Part shown: positions 49,098-56,930 of the stretch, piece by piece
Numbering within the stretch: the first letter of the stretch is position 1
Layout of the letters: each line of letters begins with the position of its first letter
Assembly: GCF_009617995.1 (NCBI RefSeq)
Contig: NZ_CP044129.1
Coordinates: 1,550,001 to 1,614,000 of the forward strand
Reading direction: 5' to 3'
Source of the DNA: Halomicrobium sp. LC1Hm
Lineage (GTDB): Archaea > Halobacteriota > Halobacteria > Halobacteriales > Haloarculaceae
DNA: 64,000 nucleotides
Program-made: the position numbers and the translations under genes
The notes under the pieces: model-generated
What the model was told of the DNA's origin: nothing
Seen by the model: only the letters and a program-made list of their open reading frames with translations
Databases searched by the model: none

Positions 49098-49209
49098 GTC
49101 GTCGGAATCGGAGAGTCCGACGCACTACGTAAGCACGTATGTAGTGCTCACAAGTTGTCGGAATCAGGGGAGTCCGACGCATCACGTGAACACCCGTTTG
49201 GTGTTCACA
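49098..49209. repeat. Two-unit tandem repeat of paired hairpins at the integrase 3' end
   Basis: Unit 1 (49098-49152) and unit 2 (49154-49209) share most bases. Each has a hairpin GTCGGA...TCCGAC followed by a second hairpin (GCACTAC...GTAGTGC in unit 1; GTGAACACC...GGTGTTCAC in unit 2), where compensatory differences keep pairing. Unit 2 covers the stop codon of the integrase gene. Confidence 0.6.
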
Positions 49210-50239
49210 GATCGTCGAGATACTGTCGTCGCTGTTCGGCCTTTTCGGTATCAGTCCGTTGATCGTAGTGTCTATCGAGTGTTTTCTCCGAGACGTTCAT
49301 CCGATCACTGACCGCTGTCTCAGGTACGTCCTGACGGAGCCAGTGGGTGATCGCACCACGTCGGATGTCGTGGGGACGAGTGTTGTGCGGACAGGCAACC
49401 GCGTCGTCGATCGCACCCGTGTACTCACAGCCGAACGGGTCCTTGTCGGCAGGACACTCCTGGGCGTAGTGACACGGACGAGTAACCTGATACAGTCGTT
49501 TCGGGAGGTAGTTCTTGTGCATCCGTCCGTGCTCGCTCGTGAACAATGGCTTACGACCGTGGTCGTCAGTCACAGGGAGTCGATTCACCTCCATGTAGTC
49601 ACGAACGATGTTGATTGTCTTTGTAGGCAGGGCGACGACACGTTCCCCGTCTGGCCCGTTCTTTAGCCTCGTCCCCTCGTCAGGCCGATGTCGGATGGCC
49701 AGCCGCTCTGATTCGAAGTCAATGTCTCCAACGTCAAGGCTGTGCAAGCCACTGATCCGTGCCCCAGTCTGCCACGTCAACAGAAAGAGGACGTGGTTGA
49801 GTGAAGCGTATTCGTACGTTTCGAGGAAGTCAATAATCTCCATCGCCTCGGCGTGGTCCATGTAGGTTTCACGTTCGTTTTCCCCACGTTCGAGGACAGG
49901 AAGCTCGACCTTCTCGACGATGCTCTCGGGAACCGCGTTGATCGTCGTACAGAACGAAAGGAACTGCCGAAGGTCCGAGAGTTGGGTTCGGAGTGTGACT
50001 TTGTTGATCCCCGCCTTGCGCCAGTTCTTGTATCGAAGGATGTCCCGTCCGCTGATCTCGTTTAAATTCGTGAGTCGGGGTTCACCGTTATTATTGGCCC
50101 CCTCACACCAGCGGACGAAAAAGCCAACACGGTACTCACGGGCTTTGATTGTGTTCGGTGAGAGTTCACCGTCCATATCCTGTAAGTATAGTTCAAGTGC
50201 TTCACGCGGGTCGATAGGTTCGAGTGTGTGCGCCGTCAT
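49205..50239 (-). CDS. int: Tyrosine recombinase/integrase of the dinB element
   Basis: A 344-aa phage-type integrase. The N-terminal SAM-like domain (residues 10-110: DPREALELYLQDMDGELSPNTIKAREYRVGFFVRW) binds arm sites; the catalytic domain has Arg161 (TGARISGLHSL), His290-x-x-Arg293 (PHDIRRGAITHW) and the nucleophile Tyr325 (LDRHYDQR). Between them is a Cys/His-rich insertion (C256, H257, C262, C271, C283) that could bind zinc and is also present in the decayed copy. It starts 17 bp from the divergent dinB start, and its 5' end lies 75 bp inside attR. Confidence 0.93.
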   Translation of the reverse strand: MTAHTLEPIDPREALELYLQDMDGELSPNTIKAREYRVGFFVRWCEGANNNGEPRLTNLNEISGRDILRYKNWRKAGINKVTLRTQLSDLRQFLSFCTTINAVPESIVEKVELPVLERGENERETYMDHAEAMEIIDFLETYEYASLNHVLFLLTWQTGARISGLHSLDVGDIDFESERLAIRHRPDEGTRLKNGPDGERVVALPTKTINIVRDYMEVNRLPVTDDHGRKPLFTSEHGRMHKNYLPKRLYQVTRPCHYAQECPADKDPFGCEYTGAIDDAVACPHNTRPHDIRRGAITHWLRQDVPETAVSDRMNVSEKTLDRHYDQRTDTEKAEQRRQYLDDL

Positions 50240-50256
50240 GGTTACTTAAAGGTCCC
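50240..50256. promoter_or_regulatory. 17-bp divergent gap between integrase and dinB starts
   Basis: Only 17 bp (GTTACTTAAAGGTCCC) separate the two start codons. Each promoter must therefore lie inside the other's coding region or be shared; ACTTAAA is the only TATA-like string. Integrase and dinB transcription probably interfere or are co-regulated. Confidence 0.5.
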
Positions 50257-51603
50257 ATGGACGGGGGTGAACTGACCGACTGGCACGAAGGTGCGACGAG
50301 TACGGCGTCGACAGACCGCATCGTCGCCCACGTCGACATGGACTGCTTCTACGCGGCCTGTGAGCGCCGCCGCGAGCCGGCTCTGGAGGGCGAACCCGTC
50401 GTCGTCGGCATGGGGTTCGAGCCCGGAGAGACACACGGTGCGGTCGCGACGGCCAGCTACGAGGCCCGCGAGTACGGCGTCGACAGCGCGATGGCGATCT
50501 CGGCGGCGCTCGAACGGCTCCCGCGAAAGGTCGACGCCGTCGAGGATCCGGCCCTGGATGTCGCCGACGCCGGCTTCTACCGGCCGGTCGACATGGAGTA
50601 CTACGAGTCGGTCAGCGACGCGGTCCGGACGATCCTCCACGACCGCGCGCCGGTCGTCAGAGAGGTGAGCATCGACGAAGCGTACCTCGACGTGACCGAC
50701 GTGACAGAGTGGGAGACCGTCGAGCAGTGGGCGGCGCGACTGAAAGACGAGATCCGATCGACCGTCGGCGTCCCGGCCAGTGTCGGCGTCGCCCCGACGA
50801 TGAGCGCCGCCAAGGTCGCGAGCGACCGCGACAAGCCCGACGGGCTCGTCGTGGTCGAACCGGGAGATGTCCGGGAGTTCTTCGCAGACCTCCCGGTCGA
50901 GGACGTTCACGGCGTCGGCCCGGTCACGGCCGAGGAACTGGACGAGCTCGGGATCGAGACGGCCGGGGAACTGGCGAGCGAAGAACCGGACGTGCTCGAA
51001 GCGCGCTTCGGTGAGCGCGGGCTGGAGATCTACCGCTACGCACGCGGCGAGGACGACCGCGAGGTCACGCCCCGCGGGCGGCCAAAGAGCCTCTCGCGGG
51101 AGTCTGCCTTCACCGAGGCGACGGACGACCGCGAGCAACTGGTCGACCGCGTCCGCTCGCTCGCGGCGTCGGTCGCGGATCGGGCCACGAGCAAGGACGC
51201 GCTGTACCGGACGATCGGCATCAAGGTGGTGACGCCGCCGTTCGACGTCAACACCCGCGCCCGCTCGCTTCCGGGACCGGTCGACGAGCCCGATCTGGTC
51301 GAATCCGTCGCGCTGGACCTGCTGGACGAGTTCGAGGGCCAGCGCGTCAGGAAGGTCGGCGTCCGCGTCTCGAACCTCTCCTTCGCCGCGGGTCGACAGG
51401 CGAGTCTCGGGGGCTTCGACGGAACTGACGACGATGGCGAGAGCGTCGAGCCGACGACGGAGGTCGACGACGGAGCCCCCGGCCGGTCCTCGGACGGACA
51501 GGTGACGCTGACTGGTGCCCCCTGGGCCGACGACGAAGCGGCCGACGACGCCACGGCAGGCTCTCTGGAAGGCCAGACGACGATCGACGACTTTCGCGGG
51601 TGA
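50257..51603 (+). CDS. dinB: DNA polymerase IV (Y-family), 5' end supplied by the element
   Basis: A 448-aa translesion polymerase. Palm motifs are VAHVDMDCFYAACERRREP (Asp27) and VSIDEAYLDVTDV (Asp-Glu), with the little-finger domain after residue 240 and a C-terminal PCNA-binding motif GQTTIDDFRG. An acidic linker (residues about 385-435) joins finger domain and motif. Codons 1-19 (MDGGELTDWHEGATSTAST) differ from the original start at 35865 (MDGVRLPGTSADDG) and come from the integrated element; from codon 20 the sequence is the host gene. The TGA stop starts palindromic element D. Confidence 0.92.
   Translation: MDGGELTDWHEGATSTASTDRIVAHVDMDCFYAACERRREPALEGEPVVVGMGFEPGETHGAVATASYEAREYGVDSAMAISAALERLPRKVDAVEDPALDVADAGFYRPVDMEYYESVSDAVRTILHDRAPVVREVSIDEAYLDVTDVTEWETVEQWAARLKDEIRSTVGVPASVGVAPTMSAAKVASDRDKPDGLVVVEPGDVREFFADLPVEDVHGVGPVTAEELDELGIETAGELASEEPDVLEARFGERGLEIYRYARGEDDREVTPRGRPKSLSRESAFTEATDDREQLVDRVRSLAASVADRATSKDALYRTIGIKVVTPPFDVNTRARSLPGPVDEPDLVESVALDLLDEFEGQRVRKVGVRVSNLSFAAGRQASLGGFDGTDDDGESVEPTTEVDDGAPGRSSDGQVTLTGAPWADDEAADDATAGSLEGQTTIDDFRG
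50314..50375 (+). repeat. attR: right 62-bp direct repeat in dinB
   Basis: Identical to 35907-35968, covering codons 20-39 of dinB and two bases of codon 40. It lies 75 bp downstream of the integrase start, the usual place of the attachment site next to int. Confidence 0.88.
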
Positions 51604-51684
51604 TACTGCCGGCTGTACCTTCGTGAAGATCTTCGCCACCCCGGGGTGGCGAAATCGGTCACAGATGTACAGCCGGTAGTATGA
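51601..51684. repeat. Palindromic repeat element, copy D
   Basis: 84 bp. The outer arms are TGATACTGCCGGCTGTAC and GTACAGCCGGTAGTATGA, with core CGCCACCCCGGGGTGGCG, in the same orientation as copy B. The first three bases are the stop codon of dinB. Confidence 0.9.
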
Positions 51685-51814
51685 GCCTCGGCGTCCCCAG
51701 CGACGGCACACGGACGCCCACCTCGCTGCTCGTCGCCCGCCCGCTCGACTGCGCGTGACGGGCGTCTGACGGAGAGTTATGAGGCGGTGGAAACTGGTAG
51801 TGGACAACTGAACC

Positions 51815-53821
51815 ATGGCCGAGACGGAACACATCACTGTCGCGACGACCAGCGCCGGCGTCGGCGGAACTGACGAACCGGGCCGTTCCGTCGACCTCCC
51901 GGTCGTCGAACTCCTCACCGGCCGGGGGTTCGTCACGGGCAAGTCCGGCTCCGGGAAGTCCAACACGGCGTCGGTCATCGCCGAGAAGCTGCTGGACAAC
52001 GGCTTCGGACTGCTGATCGTCGACATCGACGGAGAGTACTACGGCCTCAAAGAGGAGTACGAGATCCTCCACGTCGGCGGCGACGAGGAGTGTGACATCC
52101 AGGTCACCGTCGAACACGCCGAGAAAATCGCCTCGCTCGCGCTCGAACAGAACGTTCCGATCATCCTCGACATCTCGTCGTTCCTCGACCAGGAGGAGGC
52201 CGAGGACCTCCTCACCGAAGTCGCTCGGCACCTCTTTGCCAAAGCTAAAAAGCAGAAACAGCCGTTCCTCATGCTCGTCGAGGAGTGCCACGAGTGGATC
52301 CCGGAGAAGGGATCGGTCAACGAGGTCGGGCAGATGCTCATCAAGATCGGCAAGCGCGGGCGCAAACACGGCCTCGGAATGGTGGGCATCTCCCAGCGGC
52401 CAGCCGACGTGAAGAAAGACTACATCACGCAGTGTGACTGGCTGGTCTGGCACCGGCTGACCTGGAACAACGACACCAAAGTCGTCGGTCGGATCATCGA
52501 CTCGGAGTACGCCGACGCCGTCGAGGATCTGGACAACGGCGAGGCGTTCCTGATGACCGACTGGGCCGAGACAATCCGCCGGGTCCAGTTCCACCGCAAG
52601 CAGACCTTCGACGCGGGCGCGACGCCGGGTCTGGACGACTTCGAACGGCCAGAGCTGAAGTCAGTCAGCGACGACCTCGTCAGCGAACTGGAGACCATCA
52701 GCGAGGAGAAAGAACAGACCCAGGGACGGATCAAGGACCTCCGGGAGGAACTGGACAAGAAGAACTCCCGGATCGCGGAGCTGGAGAAGGAACTCCAGGA
52801 CGCCCGCGACATGACCCGCATGGCCGAGCAGTTCACCGAGGCACTGCTGGACCACGTCGAGGGGTACAATCCCGGCCGCACGCAGAAGGAGAAAGAGCGG
52901 ACCCGACAGGCACAGCTCCGGGGTGCGATCGAAGACGGTGAGGGGGCCGACGACGGTGAAGAGGTCGCCGACGAATCGAGTGAGGCCGAGTCGAGTGAGG
53001 GCGAATCGACCGACGACCAGTCCGCGGGATCGGACGGCCCGGACGGCGAGCCGACCGACGAATCCGAGCCCGCATCGGCCGCGGACGAACCGGCGGACTC
53101 CGCTGACGAATCCGCCGATAGCTCGGACGAACCCGCCGACACGCCGGACGAAGGCGCTGTGGCCCCGGACACGGACGAACCCGCCCCCGACGGGACCTCT
53201 GGTGGCGGGTTCGGCGACGCCTTCGGCTCGTTCGCCGACGGTGGCCCCGCCATCTCCGGCGGTGGCGAGAGAGCGGGTGCCGACGGCGCTGGCGAGGCGA
53301 CGACTGCCGATGGCTCGACCGACGCCACCGACGACGCTGGCGACGAACCGGACGGGCTCGACCTCGACTTCGAACCGGCGGCCTCGGGGAACGCCGACGG
53401 CGGTGCCGAAGTCGCGTTCGCGGACGCGACGGCCGAGGAGGACGAGTCCGCCGACGCTGACGACCGGCGAGAGTCCTCCACCGACGAGGGGCCCCACTCA
53501 CAGCCGCGGTTCGTGGTCGACCTGCGAACCGAACTCGAAGAGATGGACGAGAAGACCAGACGGATGTTGCAGTACTACGTCGAGCAGGGCGCGGACACGC
53601 CGCTGAACGCGCACTTCTCTGCGGGCGGGAGCGGTGATCGAACGAGCGCCTACGCGCACAACCGCGAGCTCCGGCTGGCCGGGTTCGTGGAACACGTCGG
53701 CCGCGGGCGGTACGCGCCGCGGCTGAAAGCGCTCGTCCGAGAGCGCGCACCGGACGAGCCGTCGGCGACCGATGTCGTCGACGCCGTCACGGAGCTTCGA
53801 AGCACGATCGGAACGGCGTGA
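51815..53821 (+). CDS. HerA-like ATPase with acidic linker
   Basis: A 668-aa ATPase of the HerA/FtsK type (DUF87-like). Walker A is GKSGSGKS (residues 42-49), Walker B the segment QPFLMLVEECHEWIPE, and the sensor/arginine-finger region GMVGISQRPADVKKDYITQCDWLVWHRL. Residues 285-360 are a coiled coil (ELKSVSDDLVSELETISEEKEQTQGRIKDLREELDKKNSRI). Residues about 375-560 are a very acidic, low-complexity linker, and the last 100 residues form a small helical domain (RTELEEMDEKTRRMLQYYVEQG). It probably translocates DNA or partners with nucleases; no NurA homologue is adjacent. Confidence 0.85.
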   Translation: MAETEHITVATTSAGVGGTDEPGRSVDLPVVELLTGRGFVTGKSGSGKSNTASVIAEKLLDNGFGLLIVDIDGEYYGLKEEYEILHVGGDEECDIQVTVEHAEKIASLALEQNVPIILDISSFLDQEEAEDLLTEVARHLFAKAKKQKQPFLMLVEECHEWIPEKGSVNEVGQMLIKIGKRGRKHGLGMVGISQRPADVKKDYITQCDWLVWHRLTWNNDTKVVGRIIDSEYADAVEDLDNGEAFLMTDWAETIRRVQFHRKQTFDAGATPGLDDFERPELKSVSDDLVSELETISEEKEQTQGRIKDLREELDKKNSRIAELEKELQDARDMTRMAEQFTEALLDHVEGYNPGRTQKEKERTRQAQLRGAIEDGEGADDGEEVADESSEAESSEGESTDDQSAGSDGPDGEPTDESEPASAADEPADSADESADSSDEPADTPDEGAVAPDTDEPAPDGTSGGGFGDAFGSFADGGPAISGGGERAGADGAGEATTADGSTDATDDAGDEPDGLDLDFEPAASGNADGGAEVAFADATAEEDESADADDRRESSTDEGPHSQPRFVVDLRTELEEMDEKTRRMLQYYVEQGADTPLNAHFSAGGSGDRTSAYAHNRELRLAGFVEHVGRGRYAPRLKALVRERAPDEPSATDVVDAVTELRSTIGTA

Positions 53822-53878
53822 ACGGGCGGGCTCTCGCCCCGAAGTTCCACATCCGTCGGGACCGTCGAGACGGTGACG

Positions 53879-54526
53879 TTACTTCAGCGGTGCGACCAGA
53901 TCCTCCAGCGCGGCACGCGGATCGTCGGCCTTGGCGACGCCGCTCGCGAGCAGGACGCCGCTCGCGCCGAGGTCGCCGGCCGACACCACGTCTTCGCCGG
54001 TCGAGATGCCAGCGCCACAGAGCACGTCGACGCTCTCGTCGACCGACGCCGCGGCCGAGACCGCGTCCGTGACGATGTCCGGGTCGGCCTTGCTGACCGG
54101 CGTCCCCGTCCCGATCAGGGCGGGCGGTTCGACGGCGACGGCGTCCGGTCCCAGCGCCGCCGCGGCGGCGATCTGTTCGGGGTTGTTGGCACAGACGATC
54201 GTCTCCAGGTCCGCGCGCTCGGCGGCGTCCAGCGAGCCGTCGACATCGGCGAGCTTCAGTCGGTTCTCGGAGTGGTTCAACAGCGTCCCGGTCGCACCGG
54301 CGTCGGCCGCGGCCTCCGCGAGCGTGGAGCCGGTGTGGCTGCCGTGCTCGACGGGACTGACGTGCTGGGCCCACGTCTCGACACCGGTCTCGGCGACGGC
54401 GTCGAGGTGGGCCGCCTGGGGCGCGACGGCGACGCGAACGCCGGTCTCGTCGCTCACGTCGGCGGCGGCGGTCGCGACTTCGATCGGATCACACGGGTAC
54501 GCTTTGAGGTTTACCAGAACGAACAT
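53879..54526 (-). CDS. tpiA: Triosephosphate isomerase
   Basis: A 215-aa archaeal-type TIM (shorter than the bacterial form, about 250 aa). It interconverts dihydroxyacetone phosphate and glyceraldehyde 3-phosphate. Catalytic residues are Lys8 ([11 protein letters not shown]), the histidine in LLNHSENR and the glutamate in [11 protein letters not shown]; the phosphate-binding end is [14 protein letters not shown]. The ATG at 54526 fits the family start. It is monocistronic, convergent with the HerA-like gene. Confidence 0.95.
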   Translation of the reverse strand: MFVLVNLKAYPCDPIEVATAAADVSDETGVRVAVAPQAAHLDAVAETGVETWAQHVSPVEHGSHTGSTLAEAAADAGATGTLLNHSENRLKLADVDGSLDAAERADLETIVCANNPEQIAAAAALGPDAVAVEPPALIGTGTPVSKADPDIVTDAVSAAASVDESVDVLCGAGISTGEDVVSAGDLGASGVLLASGVAKADDPRAALEDLVAPLK

Positions 54527-54630
54527 ACAGATGCCACCGGACGCCGGGATCATATGCGTTGCGTGACGGCCCCGCGCTCGCCGGTCCCAGTATCGTTAAT
54601 ACGAACAAGCGGGTACCCACTGCTACGAGC

Positions 54631-55191
54631 GTGAGTGATCTGGTGCCAGACGAACCGACAGTGTTGGTCGTGGAAGACGAGCCACAGCTGGCGGATCTCT
54701 ACGTGGAGTACATCGACGACTCGTACACGGTCCTGACGGCCTACAGCGGCGAAGCGGCGATCGAACAGCTCGACGAGGCCATCGACGTCGTGTTGCTCGA
54801 CCGGCGGATGCCGGTCTGCTCGGGCAACGAGGTGCTCGCCGCCATCGAAGACCACCCGCTGGACTGTCGGGTCGCGATGGTGACCGCCGTCGACCCCGAC
54901 TTCGACATCATCGAACTCGGCGTCGACGACTACCTCGTCAAACCGGTCACCCAGGACGAGATCCGGGAGGTCGTCGATCGACTGTTCAAGATCTCGGAGT
55001 ACAACGATCAGCTCACGGAGCTCACCGGAAAGAAGCTCAAGCGCAACGTCCTCCAGGTCGAGAAGCCACCGCGCGAACTCGAAGCCAGCGAACGGTTCCA
55101 GCAGCTCGAAGCCGAGATCAGAGAACTCGAAGCGACGGTCGAGACGATCGCAGACGACCTCGACGTCGAGGAACGCGACCTGCGACTCTAG
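54631..55191 (+). CDS. HalX-domain response regulator
   Basis: A 186-aa protein. Receiver domain at residues 10-110 with the acidic pair VVEDE, phospho-acceptor Asp57 (VVLLDRRMP) and the conserved lysine in YLVKPV. Residues 115-186 form a HalX-type helical output domain typical of haloarchaeal regulators (SEYNDQLTELTGKKLKRNVLQVEKPPRELEASERFQQLEAEIRELE). It starts with GTG. No kinase gene is adjacent. Its stop overlaps the stop of the convergent aMBF1 gene. Confidence 0.9.
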   Translation: MSDLVPDEPTVLVVEDEPQLADLYVEYIDDSYTVLTAYSGEAAIEQLDEAIDVVLLDRRMPVCSGNEVLAAIEDHPLDCRVAMVTAVDPDFDIIELGVDDYLVKPVTQDEIREVVDRLFKISEYNDQLTELTGKKLKRNVLQVEKPPRELEASERFQQLEAEIRELEATVETIADDLDVEERDLRL

Positions 55192-55709
55192 TCCTTTCGC
55201 TTGACCACGTCGCCGAGCGTGTACTCGCCACTCGACGAGCCACCGCTCCACTCCTCGTCGGCGTCGGTGCCGCCGGCACTCAGCGAGATGTCGAGCTCGC
55301 GTTCGAGCGTCGTCTGGACGTCGTCGCTGGGCAGCGTGTCGCCGTGTTCGAGCTTGCGGATCAGACTCGCCTTCAGATTGAGCTCACCGGCCAGCTCCTC
55401 CTGAGTGAGGCCGCGTTCTTCGCGGGCCTCGCGGATTCGCTGGTCGTAGTCCTGTGCCAGCTCGTCCATCTCGTCGAACATGTCGTGTCGGGGGCGGCTG
55501 CTGGAGCTGCTGGAACTGCTGGAGCTGCTCCCGGAGCTGCCAGACGAAGAACTGCTCGTCGAGTACTTCGTCGAGGTCGAGGAGCTGTCCTCGGTCGTGA
55601 CCTCGGTCCCGAAGTCGGTACATTCGTCGCAGACGTCGAGCTCGGCACCCTCGATCTTCACTCGATTCGGAGAAGCGACGTCCTTCCCGCACATCTCACA
55701 CTGAACCAT
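55188..55709 (-). CDS. Multiprotein bridging factor aMBF1
   Basis: A 173-aa archaeal MBF1. It has an N-terminal zinc ribbon (MVQCEMCGKDVASPNRVKIEGAELDVCDECTDFG), a striking Ser-only linker (runs of S near residues 55-70) and an HTH_3 domain (QRIREAREERGLTQEELAGELNLKASLIRKLEHGDTLP). aMBF1 associates with ribosomes and transcription complexes. The ATG at 55709 opens the zinc ribbon. Confidence 0.93.
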   Translation of the reverse strand: MVQCEMCGKDVASPNRVKIEGAELDVCDECTDFGTEVTTEDSSSTSTKYSTSSSSSGSSGSSSSSSSSSSSRPRHDMFDEMDELAQDYDQRIREAREERGLTQEELAGELNLKASLIRKLEHGDTLPSDDVQTTLERELDISLSAGGTDADEEWSGGSSSGEYTLGDVVKRKD

Positions 55710-55818
55710 ACGCACGGCTTCGATGTGGCGAGGCATAAATGGTGTGGCACCGGGTCACGGCTCGTCGTGGCCACCAGTCCCGAGTAGCGTTCCCCGTCGC
55801 GACGGACTGTGGCGTCGG

Positions 55819-56427
55819 TCAGTCCAGCGCCCGCATCGCGTAGTAGAACCGCTGGAGCGCCGTCAGGTGGCCCACGACCGCGAAGACGACCAGCAGCCAG
55901 CCGACGACGGTGAGCCCCTGGAAGGGCTGGGTGAGGACGGCCGCGACCGCGCCCGCGACGCCGATCAGCGCCAGTCGATCCGCGCGCCCGAGCAGGCCGC
56001 CGTACACCCGATCGAGGTCGACCGCCTGGGCCTGTGTGCCGAGGTAGGAGGTCATCAGGACGCCAGTGACGGCCGCCAGTCCGAGGTCGTACCGACCGAT
56101 TCCGGCCGCGAGGCCGACCAGCATGACGATGTCGGCGTACCGGTCGAGCACGTGATCCAGCAGGTCACCGCCGGAGGAGGCGACCGACAGCTCTCGGGCC
56201 AGCGCGCCGTCGACGAGGTCGAGCCAGCCGTTGGCGAACACCAGCACGGCACCGACGGCGTACAGCAGGGGCCGATCGCCCGCCAGGAAGAACGCGCCGC
56301 CGGCCGCGGCCGCGAGGGCGAACGCGACGACGCTGACGCCGTTGGGGCTCACGCCCAGCCGCTTTGCGACCGTCACGAAGGGGCCAAGCGCCCGGTCGGC
56401 GAGTGGGCGGAACTGATCCAGCGTCAT
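55819..56427 (-). CDS. CDP-alcohol phosphatidyltransferase
   Basis: A 202-aa membrane enzyme with five to six transmembrane helices. The catalytic signature DGx2ARx8Gx3Dx3D is present as DGALARELSVASSGGDLLDHVLD. It transfers a phosphatidyl or archaetidyl group to an alcohol; in haloarchaea candidates are archaetidylserine, -glycerol or -inositol phosphate synthesis. The start ATG 56427 overlaps the stop of the upstream kinase gene (ATGA), so the two are co-translated. The true head group is unknown. Confidence 0.9.
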   Translation of the reverse strand: MTLDQFRPLADRALGPFVTVAKRLGVSPNGVSVVAFALAAAAGGAFFLAGDRPLLYAVGAVLVFANGWLDLVDGALARELSVASSGGDLLDHVLDRYADIVMLVGLAAGIGRYDLGLAAVTGVLMTSYLGTQAQAVDLDRVYGGLLGRADRLALIGVAGAVAAVLTQPFQGLTVVGWLLVVFAVVGHLTALQRFYYAMRALD

Positions 56428-56930
56428 AGCCACTCGACGAACGAGACGGTGCCGGCACTCGGCTCGCGCTCACCGGCGACGACGGCCTCGATCGCTTCGG
56501 CGACCGCCGCTCTCGATCGGTCCGTCGTGTCGATCTCGTAGACGGAGTCGGTGCCGTGGGCCTCGACGGCCTCGGTGAGGATCACGTCGAGGGCCTCGCT
56601 CTCCGCGTTCTCCGCGATCGAGGCGTCGCTCTCGTCCCGGTCGGCGAGGCGCTCCTCGATCGTCGCCGGGTGTGCCCGCAACACGATCACGCGATCCGCG
56701 TCGAAGTGGTGAGCGAGGTGAGACTCGACGAGCACGTCGTCGCGGCCGTCGAGCCACGACTCGATCGCCTCGAAGTCGGCCACGACGCTGTCGCGGTCCT
56801 CGTCGACGCCGTCGGCCAGCCCCTCGCGCTTGATCGCGTCGTTGAGGTGGATCACGTCGAGGTCGGTCGCCAGTCGCTCGGTCGCCGTCGTCTTCCCGGT
56901 GCCCGGCGTCCCGGTGACCGCGACGCGCAT
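56424..56930 (-). CDS. Adenylate kinase-like P-loop protein (aFap7/AK6 type)
   Basis: A 168-aa P-loop kinase with Walker A GTPGTGKT at residues 7-14, and typical AK6/Fap7 segments DVIHLNDAIKREGL and DVLVESHLAHHF. In archaea this protein is proposed to work with ribosomal protein S11 in small-subunit maturation. It overlaps hisC upstream by one base and the phosphatidyltransferase downstream by 4 bp, forming a three-gene operon. Confidence 0.85.
   Translation of the reverse strand: MRVAVTGTPGTGKTTATERLATDLDVIHLNDAIKREGLADGVDEDRDSVVADFEAIESWLDGRDDVLVESHLAHHFDADRVIVLRAHPATIEERLADRDESDASIAENAESEALDVILTEAVEAHGTDSVYEIDTTDRSRAAVAEAIEAVVAGEREPSAGTVSFVEWL

Larger units (their letters stand above)
35907..50375. 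mobile_element. 14.4-kb integrated tail-gene element in dinB (attL-attR)
   Basis: Bounded by a perfect 62-bp direct repeat of dinB coding sequence (35907-35968 attL; 50314-50375 attR), giving a 14,407-bp unit. It contains a tyrosine recombinase ending beside attR, a decayed recombinase at the left, small unknown genes, and a tail gene cluster. Base composition is clearly lower in GC than the host (notably 36.1-38 kb, 46.3-47 kb and 48-49 kb). Integration is within codons 20-39 of dinB, and the right end supplies a new start and first 19 codons. No head, terminase or portal gene was recognised, so it is a degraded provirus, a satellite, or a plasmid with captured tail genes. Confidence 0.85.

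Noticed and set aside
48898-49185. Minus-strand frame of 95 codons over the tRNA-like region
   Set aside because: It reads through the tRNA-like T-arm and hairpin repeats in the antisense direction, and has no acidic haloarchaeal composition.
49098-49209. Considered as a CRISPR array or iteron set
   Set aside because: Only two units, no constant spacer, internal hairpins and strong overlap with the integrase stop; no cas gene is present anywhere in the window.
50242-52026. Long minus-strand frame (594 codons) opposite dinB
   Set aside because: It runs through palindromic element D and lies antisense to dinB, with composition typical of a shadow frame and no domain.
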